From Paraburkholderia phosphatilytica (GTDB lineage: Bacteria; Pseudomonadota; Gammaproteobacteria; Burkholderiales; Burkholderiaceae), in contig NZ_QQOA01000001.1 of assembly GCF_003443895.1 (NCBI RefSeq), positions 375,123 through 439,122 on the forward strand: a DNA stretch of 64,000 nucleotides, written 5' to 3'. The notes beneath the pieces are model-generated. The model was not told the DNA's origin. It saw only the letters and a program-made list of their open reading frames with translations, and did not search any database. A program made the position numbers and the translations under genes. Position 1 is the stretch's first letter; each line of letters starts with the position of its first letter. Of this stretch, positions 8,554-17,243 are shown piece after piece.

Positions 8554-9189
8554 TCACTGCTCCGCTAGCGCGTAGTGAACCGAGACCTGCCCTTTCTTCT
8601 CTTTGACCTTAGAGATCGTCACCTTGCCCACCACACCCGACGACGTCACATGCGTTCCACCGCACGGATACGCCGGTTGCGGTCCAAAGCCGATCTTGCG
8701 CAAACTGCCTTCCAGCGTGGTGTGACGCGGCAGATCGCCCGCCACCTGCTCGTTCACCAGACGCTCGATAACGTCGGGTGTCATCGGCTGCAACGCTTCG
8801 CCGCCTTCGAACACGACGCGCGCTTCGCCAGGCCAGTGATGCCCCTTCACCGCGCGCCAACCTAGCGTCTCGCCGATGTAGCCGATCAGATGGCCGGCCG
8901 AGTGAAGCCGCGCGTGCAGCAAACGCGGCGCGGGCAGCACCTGAAGATGAGCCTCGCCAACGGGCACCGCCCGGTCGCAGACGTGGATCACCTGCTCGCC
9001 ATCCTGCGTGACGCGAATCACGTTCGCCTCGCCGATCGTGCCGACATCCGAAGGCTGCCCGCCGCCTTGCGGATGAAACAGCGTGGCAGACAGCATGACG
9101 TGATACGTGCCGTCGTCGGTGGGAGCACAGCTGATCACGGTGGACTGTGCGTCCAGTTCGTCACGCTGCAGATAGAGACGTTGCGTCAT
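8554..9189 (-). CDS. Alanyl-tRNA editing protein, AlaX type
   Basis: The 211-residue product is a stand-alone version of the editing domain of alanyl-tRNA synthetase. FHPQGGGQPSD (about 38-48) is the conserved Gly-rich loop, HSAGH gives the HxxxH zinc motif and CGGTH gives the CxxxH motif. The family removes serine or glycine mischarged on tRNA-Ala. It ends 3 bp from the end of the solute-binding gene on the opposite strand. A 24-bp inverted repeat lies in its upstream region. Confidence 0.88.
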   Translation of the reverse strand: MTQRLYLQRDELDAQSTVISCAPTDDGTYHVMLSATLFHPQGGGQPSDVGTIGEANVIRVTQDGEQVIHVCDRAVPVGEAHLQVLPAPRLLHARLHSAGHLIGYIGETLGWRAVKGHHWPGEARVVFEGGEALQPMTPDVIERLVNEQVAGDLPRHTTLEGSLRKIGFGPQPAYPCGGTHVTSSGVVGKVTISKVKEKKGQVSVHYALAEQ

Positions 9190-9214
9190 GTTGCGTTTCC
9201 TGTTCGAAGAGCTT

Positions 9215-9238
9215 GCCTACGATCGATGCATCGTAGGC
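9215..9238. repeat. Inverted repeat upstream of the AlaX gene
   Basis: GCCTACGAT (9215-9223) and ATCGTAGGC (9230-9238) are perfect reverse complements separated by six bases. It lies between the end of the AraC gene and the AlaX start. It could be a terminator without a T tract or a leader hairpin 26 bp from the AlaX start. Confidence 0.35.
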
Positions 9239-9311
9239 GGAACGGAACCGCGTCGCTTGTAAAAAATTGATCGAGCGACGCAAACGCGAACACCACGCGA
9301 AGATGACGCGC

Positions 9312-10127
9312 TTACGTTTGATATCCGGACGGCGCAACGCCGAACGCTTGCCGGAACGCGCGATTGAAGTGGCTCTGGTCGTAGAAGCCGACCTCCTGCG
9401 CAACGTCCGCGATCGCCTGCGGGCCGCGCGACAGCAGCGAACACGCACGCTCCAGCCGCAGCCGCACGAGCCACGCATGCGGCGTCATGCCGATGGTCTG
9501 CTTGAACTGCTTGAGAAACTGGAAGCGGCCGAGCCCGCACAGCGCGGCCAGTTCATCGAGGGTGATCTTGTCGGCGAGATGACTGAAGCAGTAGTCCCGC
9601 ACGAGTCGCCACTGCACCGGCGACAACGCGCCCTTCACGTTTTCGGGCACTACCGCGCGCGACTGTGCGAACAGAAACGCCAGCAAGGTCAGCCATTCCG
9701 ACTGCACTTCGAGGCCGCTCGCGCCGTTGCTGCGATGCATCGCATCGTGCAGCCGCAGCAGATGACCCGCAAGCACCGGGTCTTCGAGCAGCGTGCCCGT
9801 GAATGCCGGCTCGCGGTGCATGCCGCTGATTTCTTCCGCCACGCTCGCGACGAGTTCCGGCGCCAGCCGGAATGTCTTCAGCGTGTACGCGCTGTCGCCT
9901 TCCGGCATGCCGTCGTGAATCTCGCCGGGCGGCATCAGGTAGACGCTCCCGGGCGCGAGCCATTCCGTTCTGCCGTTGTTCCGCTGACGCTGCACGCCTT
10001 CGGTCACGATGCCCACATGCACATCGAGGTGAAAGTGCCGTTCGAAACCGAATTCCGCGAAGCGCGCCGTGCCCAGCACGAGGCCGGGCACCTCGGAAAT
10101 TCGCTGGTATTGCACGTATTCAGGCAT
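9312..10127 (-). CDS. AraC family transcriptional regulator
   Basis: The 271-residue product has an N-terminal cupin-like ligand-binding domain (GFERHFHLDVHVGIV, LMPPGEIHDGMP) and a C-terminal double helix-turn-helix: ITLDELAALCGLGRFQFLKQFKQ and IADVAQEVGFYDQSHFNRAFRQAFG. This is the AraC layout in which effector sensing is N-terminal and DNA binding C-terminal. Start 10127 (MPEYVQY) was chosen over the longer frame because upstream residues lack domain character and would run into the neighbouring histidine phosphatase. No clear target gene adjoins it. Confidence 0.85.
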   Translation of the reverse strand: MPEYVQYQRISEVPGLVLGTARFAEFGFERHFHLDVHVGIVTEGVQRQRNNGRTEWLAPGSVYLMPPGEIHDGMPEGDSAYTLKTFRLAPELVASVAEEISGMHREPAFTGTLLEDPVLAGHLLRLHDAMHRSNGASGLEVQSEWLTLLAFLFAQSRAVVPENVKGALSPVQWRLVRDYCFSHLADKITLDELAALCGLGRFQFLKQFKQTIGMTPHAWLVRLRLERACSLLSRGPQAIADVAQEVGFYDQSHFNRAFRQAFGVAPSGYQT

Positions 10128-10203
10128 GGGAATGACGCAATGAGGGGCGCGATGACGCGTGGATTGCTGTTTGGCCGCACCAGTATAGCGGCGGCGCGCG
10201 CAA

Positions 10204-10770
10204 TCAGCCGGCGGCGAGCTTCCACCCATCGGACGAAAGCGCGAACGTCGTACACGACAGCGGCACGACGTCGATTCTGGGCACCGCGTCCTGCTCGGCG
10301 CGCAGCGCATGCAGGATCGCGGCGCGAACCACCACCGCGTGCGTAATCGCAATCACATCGCCCTGTGCCGGCAACGCATCCATCCACGCACCGACGCGGC
10401 GCAGCACGCTTTCGAACGACTCGCCGCCATGCGGCGCGGAACGCGGATCATGGATCCAGGCGTCGAGATCCGCGGGCGCGTCGCGAGTCACGTCGCGCAG
10501 GCGCTTGCCGCGCCAGCAGCCGTAGTCGGCGTCGCGCAGCGCCGCATCGATGCTTGCCTGCACGCCCAATGCCACCGCGCTTTGCCGCGCGCAGCGCGCG
10601 GGGCTGCACAGCACCGTCGTCGCTTCCGTTGCAATCGACCATTGGTCACGCAGCGCGGTCGCTTCGGCAAGGCCCCGCTCGTCGAGTGGGTCGTCGTCCG
10701 GAAAGCAGCCGGCGCGCATCGCGTGGGTCGCGGCATGCGCAACGAGTCGCAGCGATGCCTGAGCGCTCAC
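10204..10770 (-). CDS. Histidine phosphatase family protein, CobC-like
   Basis: The product has about 188 residues. RLVAHAATHAMR near the start is a diverged form of the phosphoglycerate-mutase-type phospho-histidine motif, with HA replacing the usual HG. VLCSPARCARQSA, ADYGCWRGKRL and DVIAITHAVVVRAAI complete the branch: the arginine, the D-x-G-x-W loop and the second histidine. A GTG start at 10770 is proposed; the frame is open further upstream. It lies divergent from the cobalamin riboswitch and cbtBA, so an alpha-ribazole phosphatase role in B12 salvage is likely, though inferred from context. Confidence 0.7.
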   Translation of the reverse strand: MSAQASLRLVAHAATHAMRAGCFPDDDPLDERGLAEATALRDQWSIATEATTVLCSPARCARQSAVALGVQASIDAALRDADYGCWRGKRLRDVTRDAPADLDAWIHDPRSAPHGGESFESVLRRVGAWMDALPAQGDVIAITHAVVVRAAILHALRAEQDAVPRIDVVPLSCTTFALSSDGWKLAAG

Positions 10771-10821
10771 GCCGTACCCCACGCCATCCGACAAAGCCCG
10801 GAAAGGCTCTTGCAATCGGTT

Positions 10822-10850
10822 TTCAATGGCCCTACGTTCACGCGTACAAT
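10822..10850 (+). promoter_or_regulatory. Candidate promoter for the cbtBA riboswitch transcript
   Basis: A good -10 hexamer TACAAT lies at 10845-10850. The hexamer 17 bp upstream (TTCAAT, 10822-10827) is a weak -35. It sits directly before the riboswitch in the gap between divergent genes. Confidence 0.4.
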
Positions 10851-10851
10851 C

Positions 10852-10945
10852 CCTCGTTACGAAATGCGGAAGCCGGTGCAAATCCGGCGCGGTCGCGCCA
10901 CTGTAACCGGGCATAGCGAATCCCGGAAGCCAGACCCCGTTTCGA
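10852..10945 (+). promoter_or_regulatory. Cobalamin riboswitch upstream of cbtB-cbtA
   Basis: The segment carries the conserved cobalamin-aptamer elements: GCCGGTGCAAATCCGGC, then GCGCCACTGTAA, and the B12-box-like GGAAGCCAGACCC (10925-10937). It ends about 50 bp before the cbtB start. The intervening GGGGCGCGATACCCCC can form a hairpin near the ribosome binding site, which would suit translational control. Boundaries are approximate. Confidence 0.85.
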
Positions 10946-10993
10946 CTCTCCCTTAAACCTTCCATCGGGGCGCGATACCCCCAGAGGTGCCAT

Positions 10994-11203
10994 ATGAGCG
11001 AAGCAGTCCTGAAGCCGGCGGTTGCGCCGGCTCCCATCCCGGTTCGTGAACTCCTGCCATGGGTCGTGTTCGTCGGCCTGATCCTGCTGCTCGCAATCTA
11101 CTTCGTCGGCGCGGAAGAAGGCGCGACGTCGATCGTGCCCGGCATGTACGTGCATGAGTTCGTGCATGACGGCCGCCATCTGCTCGGCTTCCCCTGCCAC
11201 TAA
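10994..11203 (+). CDS. cbtB: CbtB, small cobalt/cobalamin transporter subunit
   Basis: The 69-residue protein has one central membrane helix (about 24-42) and the C-terminal His-rich signature typical of CbtB (HEFVHDGRHLLGFPCH), a likely cobalt-binding site. CbtB works with CbtA in a B12-regulated cobalt importer. AGAGG stands just before the ATG. The upstream cobalamin riboswitch and the following cbtA, 13 bp away, strongly support the call. Confidence 0.9.
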   Translation: MSEAVLKPAVAPAPIPVRELLPWVVFVGLILLLAIYFVGAEEGATSIVPGMYVHEFVHDGRHLLGFPCH

Positions 11204-11216
11204 CGCGGAGTTCAAG

Positions 11217-11936
11217 ATGGTCGGAAAATTGCTCATGCGCGGGATGCTCGCAGGCATCGCCGCGGGCCTCCTCACGTTCGCATTCGCCAAGGTGGTCGGC
11301 GAACCTCAGGTCGATCAGGCGATTTCGTTTGAAGCGAAGCTCGACGCCGCCAAGGGTGAAGCGCCGGAACCTGAAATCGTCAGCCGCCACACGCAGGCGG
11401 GCCTCGGTCTTCTAACGGGCGTCGTCACCTATGGCGCCGCGTTCGGCGGCCTCTTCGCGCTCACCTTCGCGTATGCGTATGGCCGCGTCGGTCGCATCGC
11501 GGCGCGGCCGTTGGCTGCGTGGCTCGCGCTCGCGGCATTCGTCACGCTCGTGATCGTGCCGAACATCAAGTACCCGGCGAATCCACCTTCGGTGGGCGAC
11601 CCGGAAACGATCGGCTATCGAACAGGCCTGTTCTTCCTGATGATCGCGATCTCGATCGCGACGATGGTGTTCTCGCTGAACCTGCGCCGTCATCTGTCGG
11701 CGAAGCTGGGGCAATGGAACGCATCGATCGTGGCGGGGCTCGTGTTCATCGTGATCATCGCGGCGGTGCAGCTTGGGCTGCCCGTGATCAATGAAGTGCC
11801 GGCGGCGTTCCCGGCGGTCGTGCTGTGGAAGTTCCGCGTCGCGGCGATCGGCATGCAGGTGATCATGTGGACCACGATCGGCCTGCTGTTCGGCGCGTGG
11901 GTCGAGCGTGGCGCGCTGGTTGGGTCGCGCGCCTGA
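11217..11936 (+). CDS. cbtA: CbtA, cobalt/cobalamin transporter membrane subunit
   Basis: The 239-residue protein has an N-terminal helix starting GKLLMRGMLAGIAAGLL and about five hydrophobic segments in all, the usual CbtA pattern. A conserved acidic segment (EAKLDAAKGEAPEPEIVSRHTQAGLGL) lies between the first two. ATG 11217 (MVGKLL) is used; the open frame begins earlier, inside cbtB, but that extension is out of register with the family. It converges on the B12 permease gene, with a 24-bp gap. Confidence 0.88.
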   Translation: MVGKLLMRGMLAGIAAGLLTFAFAKVVGEPQVDQAISFEAKLDAAKGEAPEPEIVSRHTQAGLGLLTGVVTYGAAFGGLFALTFAYAYGRVGRIAARPLAAWLALAAFVTLVIVPNIKYPANPPSVGDPETIGYRTGLFFLMIAISIATMVFSLNLRRHLSAKLGQWNASIVAGLVFIVIIAAVQLGLPVINEVPAAFPAVVLWKFRVAAIGMQVIMWTTIGLLFGAWVERGALVGSRA

Positions 11937-11960
11937 CGAGCGGCAGTTCGCGCCGCGAAG

Positions 11961-13055
11961 CTAGCGGCGCTTCATCAGCCAGATGAAGAAGAGGCCACCC
12001 AGCGCGGCCGTCGCGACGCCAACCGGCAGATCCTCGGGAGCGATCAGCGTGCGCGCCGCGACGTCGACCCAGATCAGGAAGATCGCACCAAGCAGCGCGG
12101 TCGCTGGCAACATCCGCCGATGATCAGCGCCGACGAAGCGTCGCGCGATATGCGGAATCATCAACCCGACAAAGCCGATCGAGCCGCTCATCGCGACCAT
12201 CACGCCAGTCATCAGCGAGGCGACCACGAACACGCGAATGCGCAACGAAGTGACGGCGATGCCGAGCGTCGTCGCCGTCTGATCGCCCGCCATCACTGCG
12301 TTCAGCGAGCGCGCGGACGTCGTCAGCATCACGAATCCGCCGGTCAGCACGATGGCCGGAATCGCGAGCAAATTCCAGCGCGCAAGCCCGAGACCGCCGA
12401 GCATCCAGAACAGCACCGATGACGACGCACGATGGTCTCCGAGGAACAGCAACAGGTTCGCCATCGCCATCAGGAAGAACGACACCGCGACACCCGACAG
12501 CAGCAGCCGGTCGGAATTCAGGCGGCCATGCCGCATCGCCACGGACATCACCACGAGCATCGCAAGCAACGCGCCCGCGAACGCCGCAACAGGCAGCGTT
12601 GCGATGCCGATCGACTCGCCCACGTACAGAATGACCACCACCGCGCCGAGCGTCGCGCCGGATGTCACGCCAAGCAGATGAGGATCGGCGAGTGCATTGC
12701 GGGTGACGGCCTGCAACACCGCGCCCACCAGCGCGAGCCCCGCGCCGACCAGCCCGCCCAGAATCACGCGCGGAAAGCGGATCAGCCAGACGATGCTGTA
12801 TTGGCCGCCGGTCCAGGCCGCCGACGCTTCGTGCCCGGTGAGCCACGCGACCACACGGCTCGACAGGATCTTCCATGTCACCGCCGGCGCGATCGGCACC
12901 GGGCCAATGCCGACTGCCACCACCACCGAAACGGCAAGCAGCGCCAGCAGACAGCCGATCAGCAGCGTATGCCCGAACGACCGGGCCTCCATAGCAGTCA
13001 CCCAGGCCGGGCTCGATGACGGTCGGCTCATCTCGTCACAGCCCTCGCCTGACAT
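11961..13055 (-). CDS. btuC: FecCD-family ABC permease, B12 uptake
   Basis: The 364-residue product has about nine or ten membrane segments and FecCD/BtuC hallmarks: RFPRVILGGLVGAGLALVGAVLQ, RNALADPHLLGVTSGA, the GSIGFVGLMIPHIAR coupling helix, and LPVGVATAALGGLFFIWLM. It is the last gene of the TonB receptor-ATPase-binding protein-permease set under a cobalamin riboswitch, so it most likely moves cobalamin or cobinamide across the inner membrane. ATG 13055 is used, but ATG 13031 (MSRPSSS) is equally plausible. Confidence 0.85.
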   Translation of the reverse strand: MSGEGCDEMSRPSSSPAWVTAMEARSFGHTLLIGCLLALLAVSVVVAVGIGPVPIAPAVTWKILSSRVVAWLTGHEASAAWTGGQYSIVWLIRFPRVILGGLVGAGLALVGAVLQAVTRNALADPHLLGVTSGATLGAVVVILYVGESIGIATLPVAAFAGALLAMLVVMSVAMRHGRLNSDRLLLSGVAVSFFLMAMANLLLFLGDHRASSSVLFWMLGGLGLARWNLLAIPAIVLTGGFVMLTTSARSLNAVMAGDQTATTLGIAVTSLRIRVFVVASLMTGVMVAMSGSIGFVGLMIPHIARRFVGADHRRMLPATALLGAIFLIWVDVAARTLIAPEDLPVGVATAALGGLFFIWLMKRR

Positions 13056-13070
13056 CGATGAAGACCGCCA

Positions 13071-14084
13071 TCATGGCTGGAACGCGGCAGGATGCAGCAC
13101 CTTCGCGATCGTCGCGATCGCGCGCACATTGGCGACGCCGGGAGTCGCGTCGTCATATGGCACGACGATGAAGCGGTTGTGCTTTACCGCATCCATGCCG
13201 TTGAGCGCCGGATTGTCACGCAGGAACGCTTCCTTCTGGGCCGCGGTGACATTCCCATAGTCGACGATCACGATCGCCTGCGGATTGCGCGCCACCACCG
13301 TTTCCCAGTTCACGCGCGTCCAGCTGTCGTCGAGATCGTCCATCACGTTGCGGCCGCCCGCGGCCGCGATCAGCGCTGTCGGGATCGCCTCGCGGCCCGC
13401 GGTAAATGGCCGGTCCTCGCCGCTGTCATAGACGAACACGCTGACCGGCTTGCCGTCGTGGGCCGCTTTCGACGAGATCGCGCGGATCTTCGCGCGCATG
13501 CTTTCGATCAGCGCATTGGCACGACTCTCGACATCGAAAATCGTGCCGAGGTTGGCGAGATCGCGATACACGTCGTCGAGCGACGCGGGCGGCCGCTTCA
13601 TCACGTGCGCGCACGATTCGGTCAGTTCGTAGACCTTGATGCCGAGCGGCGCCAGCGTGGCGGGCGTGACCTCGCCGCCCACCTTCATTCCGTAGTTCCA
13701 GCCGGCAAAGTAGAAATCCGCGTTCGCGCCCACCAGCGTCTCGACGGACGGATATTCCTTCGAAAGCTCCGGCAGCGAGCCGAGCGATTGCCGGAGTTCA
13801 TCGGTGCCGGTGTTCCAGCCGCTCACGCCGGTGTAGCCGACCATCCGGTCCTTCAGGCCGAGCGCGATCATCATGCCGGTCAGATTCACGTCGTTGCTGA
13901 TCGCGCGTTGCGGCGGTCCCGCAAACGTCACGTCACGGTTGCAACTACGGATCGTCACGGGATAGGTGGTGGCCGACGCCGTCGACAAGGTGGCCGCGGC
14001 CAGCCATCCGGCGGCGAGTGCGCCGGTCGTCAGACGCAGCATCAGGCGAAACAACGGGCGGTTATGCACGGGCGTTCTCTCCAT
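13071..14084 (-). CDS. btuF: Periplasmic cobalamin-type binding protein (BtuF/FecB-like)
   Basis: The 337-residue product carries a signal peptide (about 1-36) and a helical-backbone metal/cofactor binding fold: VTFAGPPQRAISNDVNLTGMMIALGLKDRMVGYTG, then SVETLVGANADFYFAGW and NPQAIVIVDYG. Type III binding proteins of this shape deliver cobalamin, haem or siderophores to FecCD permeases. Start 14084 (MERTPVHN) overlaps the end of the ATPase gene by 23 bp, showing tight coupling. Its place downstream of a B12 riboswitch makes cobalamin the best ligand guess. Confidence 0.8.
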   Translation of the reverse strand: MERTPVHNRPLFRLMLRLTTGALAAGWLAAATLSTASATTYPVTIRSCNRDVTFAGPPQRAISNDVNLTGMMIALGLKDRMVGYTGVSGWNTGTDELRQSLGSLPELSKEYPSVETLVGANADFYFAGWNYGMKVGGEVTPATLAPLGIKVYELTESCAHVMKRPPASLDDVYRDLANLGTIFDVESRANALIESMRAKIRAISSKAAHDGKPVSVFVYDSGEDRPFTAGREAIPTALIAAAGGRNVMDDLDDSWTRVNWETVVARNPQAIVIVDYGNVTAAQKEAFLRDNPALNGMDAVKHNRFIVVPYDDATPGVANVRAIATIAKVLHPAAFQP

Positions 14085-14862
14085 CGGTGAGCAAGGTAAT
14101 GCGTGGATAGCGGGACACGGGATGGGCGTCGACGATCGCCCGAACTTCGAATACGTCCGCAAGCAGCGACTCGGTGATGACCTCACGCGGCGTGCCCTGC
14201 GCGACGATCTCCCCGTGGTGGATCACGTACAGGCGATCGCAAAACGCCGCGGCCAGATTGAGGTCGTGAATCGTCGCCAGCGTGGTGATGCCCATGCGAC
14301 GCACCAGCGACAGCAGTTCGATCTGATGCCGCAGATCGAGATGATTGGTCGGCTCGTCGAGGATCAGCAGCGAGGGCTGCTGCGCCAGCGCACGCGCCAG
14401 CAGCACGCGCTGCTTTTCGCCGCCGGAGAGCGTGTCGAAATTCCGGTCGCGGCATGCCGACAGACCGACCCGTTCGAGCGCTCCGTCCACGATGGCGGCA
14501 TCCTCCGGCGTATCGCCGCCAAAGCGGGTCTTGTGCGGCGTGCGGGCCATGTAGACGACGTCGAGCACGGTCAGCCCGAAGTCCTCCGGAAATTCCTGCA
14601 ACACGACCGCGGCGCGCAACGCGAGCCACTTCGGCGACTGCTTCCAGATGTCTTCGCCGTCCACGCGTATCGTGCCTGCGGACGGCGTGGTGTAGCGAAA
14701 CGCACAGCGCAGCAGACTGGTTTTGCCACTGCCGTTCGGTCCGATCAACCCGACGAACTCACCTGGCTGCGTCGTCAGGCTGACCGAGCGCAGCACTTTC
14801 GCGGCGCGCTCACGCTGCGCGCCGGGCGCCCAGTCGACTTCGGATAGCTGCAGTGTCGACAT
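14062..14862 (-). CDS. btuD: ABC transporter ATP-binding protein, B12 uptake
   Basis: The 266-residue ATPase has Walker A GPNGSGKTS, signature LSGGEKQRVLLARAL, Walker B LLILDEPTNHLD and the switch histidine in ATIHDLNLAAAFCDRL. This is the FecE/BtuD type. Start 14862 (MSTLQLSEV) follows the TonB receptor stop at 14895 by 32 bp; the longer open frame reaches into the receptor gene and is rejected. It powers import through the downstream permease. Confidence 0.87.
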   Translation of the reverse strand: MSTLQLSEVDWAPGAQRERAAKVLRSVSLTTQPGEFVGLIGPNGSGKTSLLRCAFRYTTPSAGTIRVDGEDIWKQSPKWLALRAAVVLQEFPEDFGLTVLDVVYMARTPHKTRFGGDTPEDAAIVDGALERVGLSACRDRNFDTLSGGEKQRVLLARALAQQPSLLILDEPTNHLDLRHQIELLSLVRRMGITTLATIHDLNLAAAFCDRLYVIHHGEIVAQGTPREVITESLLADVFEVRAIVDAHPVSRYPRITLLTDGENARA

Positions 14863-14894
14863 TTGCGACTCTCCGCCGGCCGCGAGCAGCTGGC

Positions 14895-16877
14895 CTAGAA
14901 CGTATAGGCGAGCTTCGCGAACGCCGTGCGGCCCAGCGAGTTGTACCCAGCAGCCGTGATGTACTGCCGGTTGAACACGTTCGACAGGTTCGCGGACGCA
15001 GTCAGATGCGCGTTGATCTTGTACGACGCACGCAGGCTGACCGTTGTATAGGATCCCAGAGGAATCGTGTTCGCTTCGTCGTCGAAGGTCGTGCCGCCGT
15101 ACAGCAGCGAAATACCCGTGCTGAGCGCGTGCAGATGCAGTTCGTCCCACGTGTGATCGACACTCACGCTCGCGGTCTGACGCGGGCGCCGATTGAGCCA
15201 CGTGCCATCCGACACGTCCTGCGGATCGAGCAGACCGACCGCGACGCTCACCGCGGTCGTCGACGCGATCGTCCCCTTGTACGACAGATCGACGCCCTTG
15301 ATGTGCACCTCGCCGATGTTGCTCGGGATGAACGTCTCCGCGTCGTACGCGATCAGATCGTGCACGCGCGTGTCGTACACCGCCGCGGAAAACTTGCCGA
15401 ACGACGTGTTCGCGTCGAGCGCCGCTTCCACCGTATCGCTACGTTCGGGCCGCAGGTTCGGATTGCCGAAGTCCGGGTAGTACAGCTCGTCGAAGGTCGG
15501 CAGGCGGAATGCGTTGCCGTACGAGAGCCGCGCCGTGTAGACCGGTGTGATCGCATACGACAGCGCGACGTTGCCCGTATTGACCGGCTGTCCTTCCGCG
15601 ATCTCGTGACGTCCCGCCAGGAACACCGTGAACGCGCCGAGCGTCGTCGACTGATGCAGCGACACCGCGGAGTCGTTGCGGGTCGGCACGCCATCCGGAA
15701 TGTCGATGGGCAGGAAAGCCTGCTCGCGCGAGAAGTCGTAGGCGAGTTTCGTTTCGCCTGACAGCGGCAGCCCGAACAGCTTGAAGCCGCGCTCCTGATG
15801 CGTCAGCGACGTCGACGTGCTCAGGCGCGTCGAATCGATTTCATCGGTCGGAATGGTCGGGTCGGCCGCGTAGAGGAACTGACGGTCGGTCGAATAACCG
15901 ACTGACTGATCGAACTGCGTATCCGGCGCGATATCGAAGTGGAACGCAAGGCCGGTGGTCAGTTGGTGATCGCGCTGCCAGTCGTCGCCGCCGGCGTTGT
16001 CGTACGAAAGGTTCGACTGGTGATACAGCATGAAGCTGGACACCGACCAGTCGCCGTGCGCGTAGCCGAGGCGCGCATCGAAGTCCTGCGCGTGATACGG
16101 ATTGCGGCCGTCTTCATGACCGTACTGCCAAGGCTGCGTCGAGTCGATGCCGGCGGTGTTGTAGTCGTGAAAGCCTAGCGAATACGTGAGTCCGGCCAGC
16201 GCCGACAGCGGACCGGTCGACGGCACGGTGCCGCTGGTGCGCACCTGCGTATCGAAGGTCTTGTTCGAGCCGCCGCCGAACGACACCGTGGTCTGGTTCG
16301 GCTGTCCCGACGCATGGCGCGTGAACAACTGCACGACGCCGCCCACCGCATCCGCGCCAAACGAAGCGGCCGCGGGCCCGGAAATCACTTCGACGCGATC
16401 GAACGCCGCGGTCGGCAGGTCCGCCCATTCGGCGACGCCCAGCGTCGAGGAGCCGACGCGAATGCCGTCGATGAACACCGCGACCTGTTCGCCCGTCGAG
16501 CCGCGAATGCTGACCGACGCCGACGAACCCGGCCCGCCGTTCTGCGACACCGTGATGCCGGGCAGCGTAGCCAGCGCATCGGCGATGCTGGGGTCGGCGG
16601 GAGACAGGCGGTCGAGGTCCTGGCGCGTGAGCACGTTGGTCGTCGCATAGCGCTGGTCGAACGACTGCGGCAGATGCTGCGTATCGCCGGTCACGACGAT
16701 ATTGGGCAGCGTGATCTGCGCGGCGGATTGAGCAGCCTGCTGAGAGGCGGAATCGTCCGCGGCGTGGGCGGCCTGCGCGCCGAACGAAAGCGCGAGGACC
16801 GTACACGTGCCGGCTACGGCAACGCGACGGCACAAAGCTCCCTGGACGGGAGTCATTTTGACGATGGTGGTGGACAT
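14895..16877 (-). CDS. btuB: TonB-dependent cobalamin receptor
   Basis: The 660-residue outer-membrane protein has a signal peptide ending in AHA near residue 40, a TonB-box-like ITLPNIVVTGD, and a plug domain (ADALATLPGITVSQNGGPGSSASVSIRG, VAVFIDGIRV, GADAVGGVVQLFT). A beta-barrel follows and ends in the expected aromatic residue (AYTF). Start 16877 has AGGATC upstream. A cobalamin riboswitch precedes the gene and B12 ABC genes follow, so it is the BtuB-type uptake channel. Confidence 0.9.
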   Translation of the reverse strand: MSTTIVKMTPVQGALCRRVAVAGTCTVLALSFGAQAAHAADDSASQQAAQSAAQITLPNIVVTGDTQHLPQSFDQRYATTNVLTRQDLDRLSPADPSIADALATLPGITVSQNGGPGSSASVSIRGSTGEQVAVFIDGIRVGSSTLGVAEWADLPTAAFDRVEVISGPAAASFGADAVGGVVQLFTRHASGQPNQTTVSFGGGSNKTFDTQVRTSGTVPSTGPLSALAGLTYSLGFHDYNTAGIDSTQPWQYGHEDGRNPYHAQDFDARLGYAHGDWSVSSFMLYHQSNLSYDNAGGDDWQRDHQLTTGLAFHFDIAPDTQFDQSVGYSTDRQFLYAADPTIPTDEIDSTRLSTSTSLTHQERGFKLFGLPLSGETKLAYDFSREQAFLPIDIPDGVPTRNDSAVSLHQSTTLGAFTVFLAGRHEIAEGQPVNTGNVALSYAITPVYTARLSYGNAFRLPTFDELYYPDFGNPNLRPERSDTVEAALDANTSFGKFSAAVYDTRVHDLIAYDAETFIPSNIGEVHIKGVDLSYKGTIASTTAVSVAVGLLDPQDVSDGTWLNRRPRQTASVSVDHTWDELHLHALSTGISLLYGGTTFDDEANTIPLGSYTTVSLRASYKINAHLTASANLSNVFNRQYITAAGYNSLGRTAFAKLAYTF

Positions 16878-16978
16878 GACAGATCCTGAGGTCGGAACTG
16901 TCCTTGCAACATGCATCCGCGCAATGCGGTGCTGGCGCTTCGGGACACCCCGCCCTTTGCGGCTGCTTGGACCTCGGT

Positions 16979-17149
16979 TGATGGCAGGTCTCCTGGCTCG
17001 CGGGTCGCTGCCCGTGCCGACCTTCCCGGATGTGTCCAGTGGTCGCGATTGGCACGAGCTCGCCGCTTACAGTTGCGGGGGCAGCCGCAGACTCGAAGCA
17101 TGAGCGCTTCTACTGCGTTCCCTTTTGATCCCGGTGACGGGAACCATCA
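16979..17149 (-). promoter_or_regulatory. Cobalamin riboswitch upstream of btuB
   Basis: On the minus strand the segment has every major aptamer element: P1 arms TGATGG/CCATCA (17144-17149 with 16979-16984), GCCCCCGCAACTGTAAGCGG, CCACTGG, GGGAAGG, and the B12 box AGCCAGGAGACCTGCC (16983-16998). It ends about 100 bp before the receptor start. It should lower receptor and ABC expression when B12 is plentiful. Confidence 0.93.
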
Positions 17150-17243
17150 GGGCGCAAGCGTAACGATTTATGCGCGATGCAGTCAATGTTCGTGGGCCAC
17201 GGGTGTTGCATAACGGCCCACGCGAACGGCAAACGCGAGCCCG

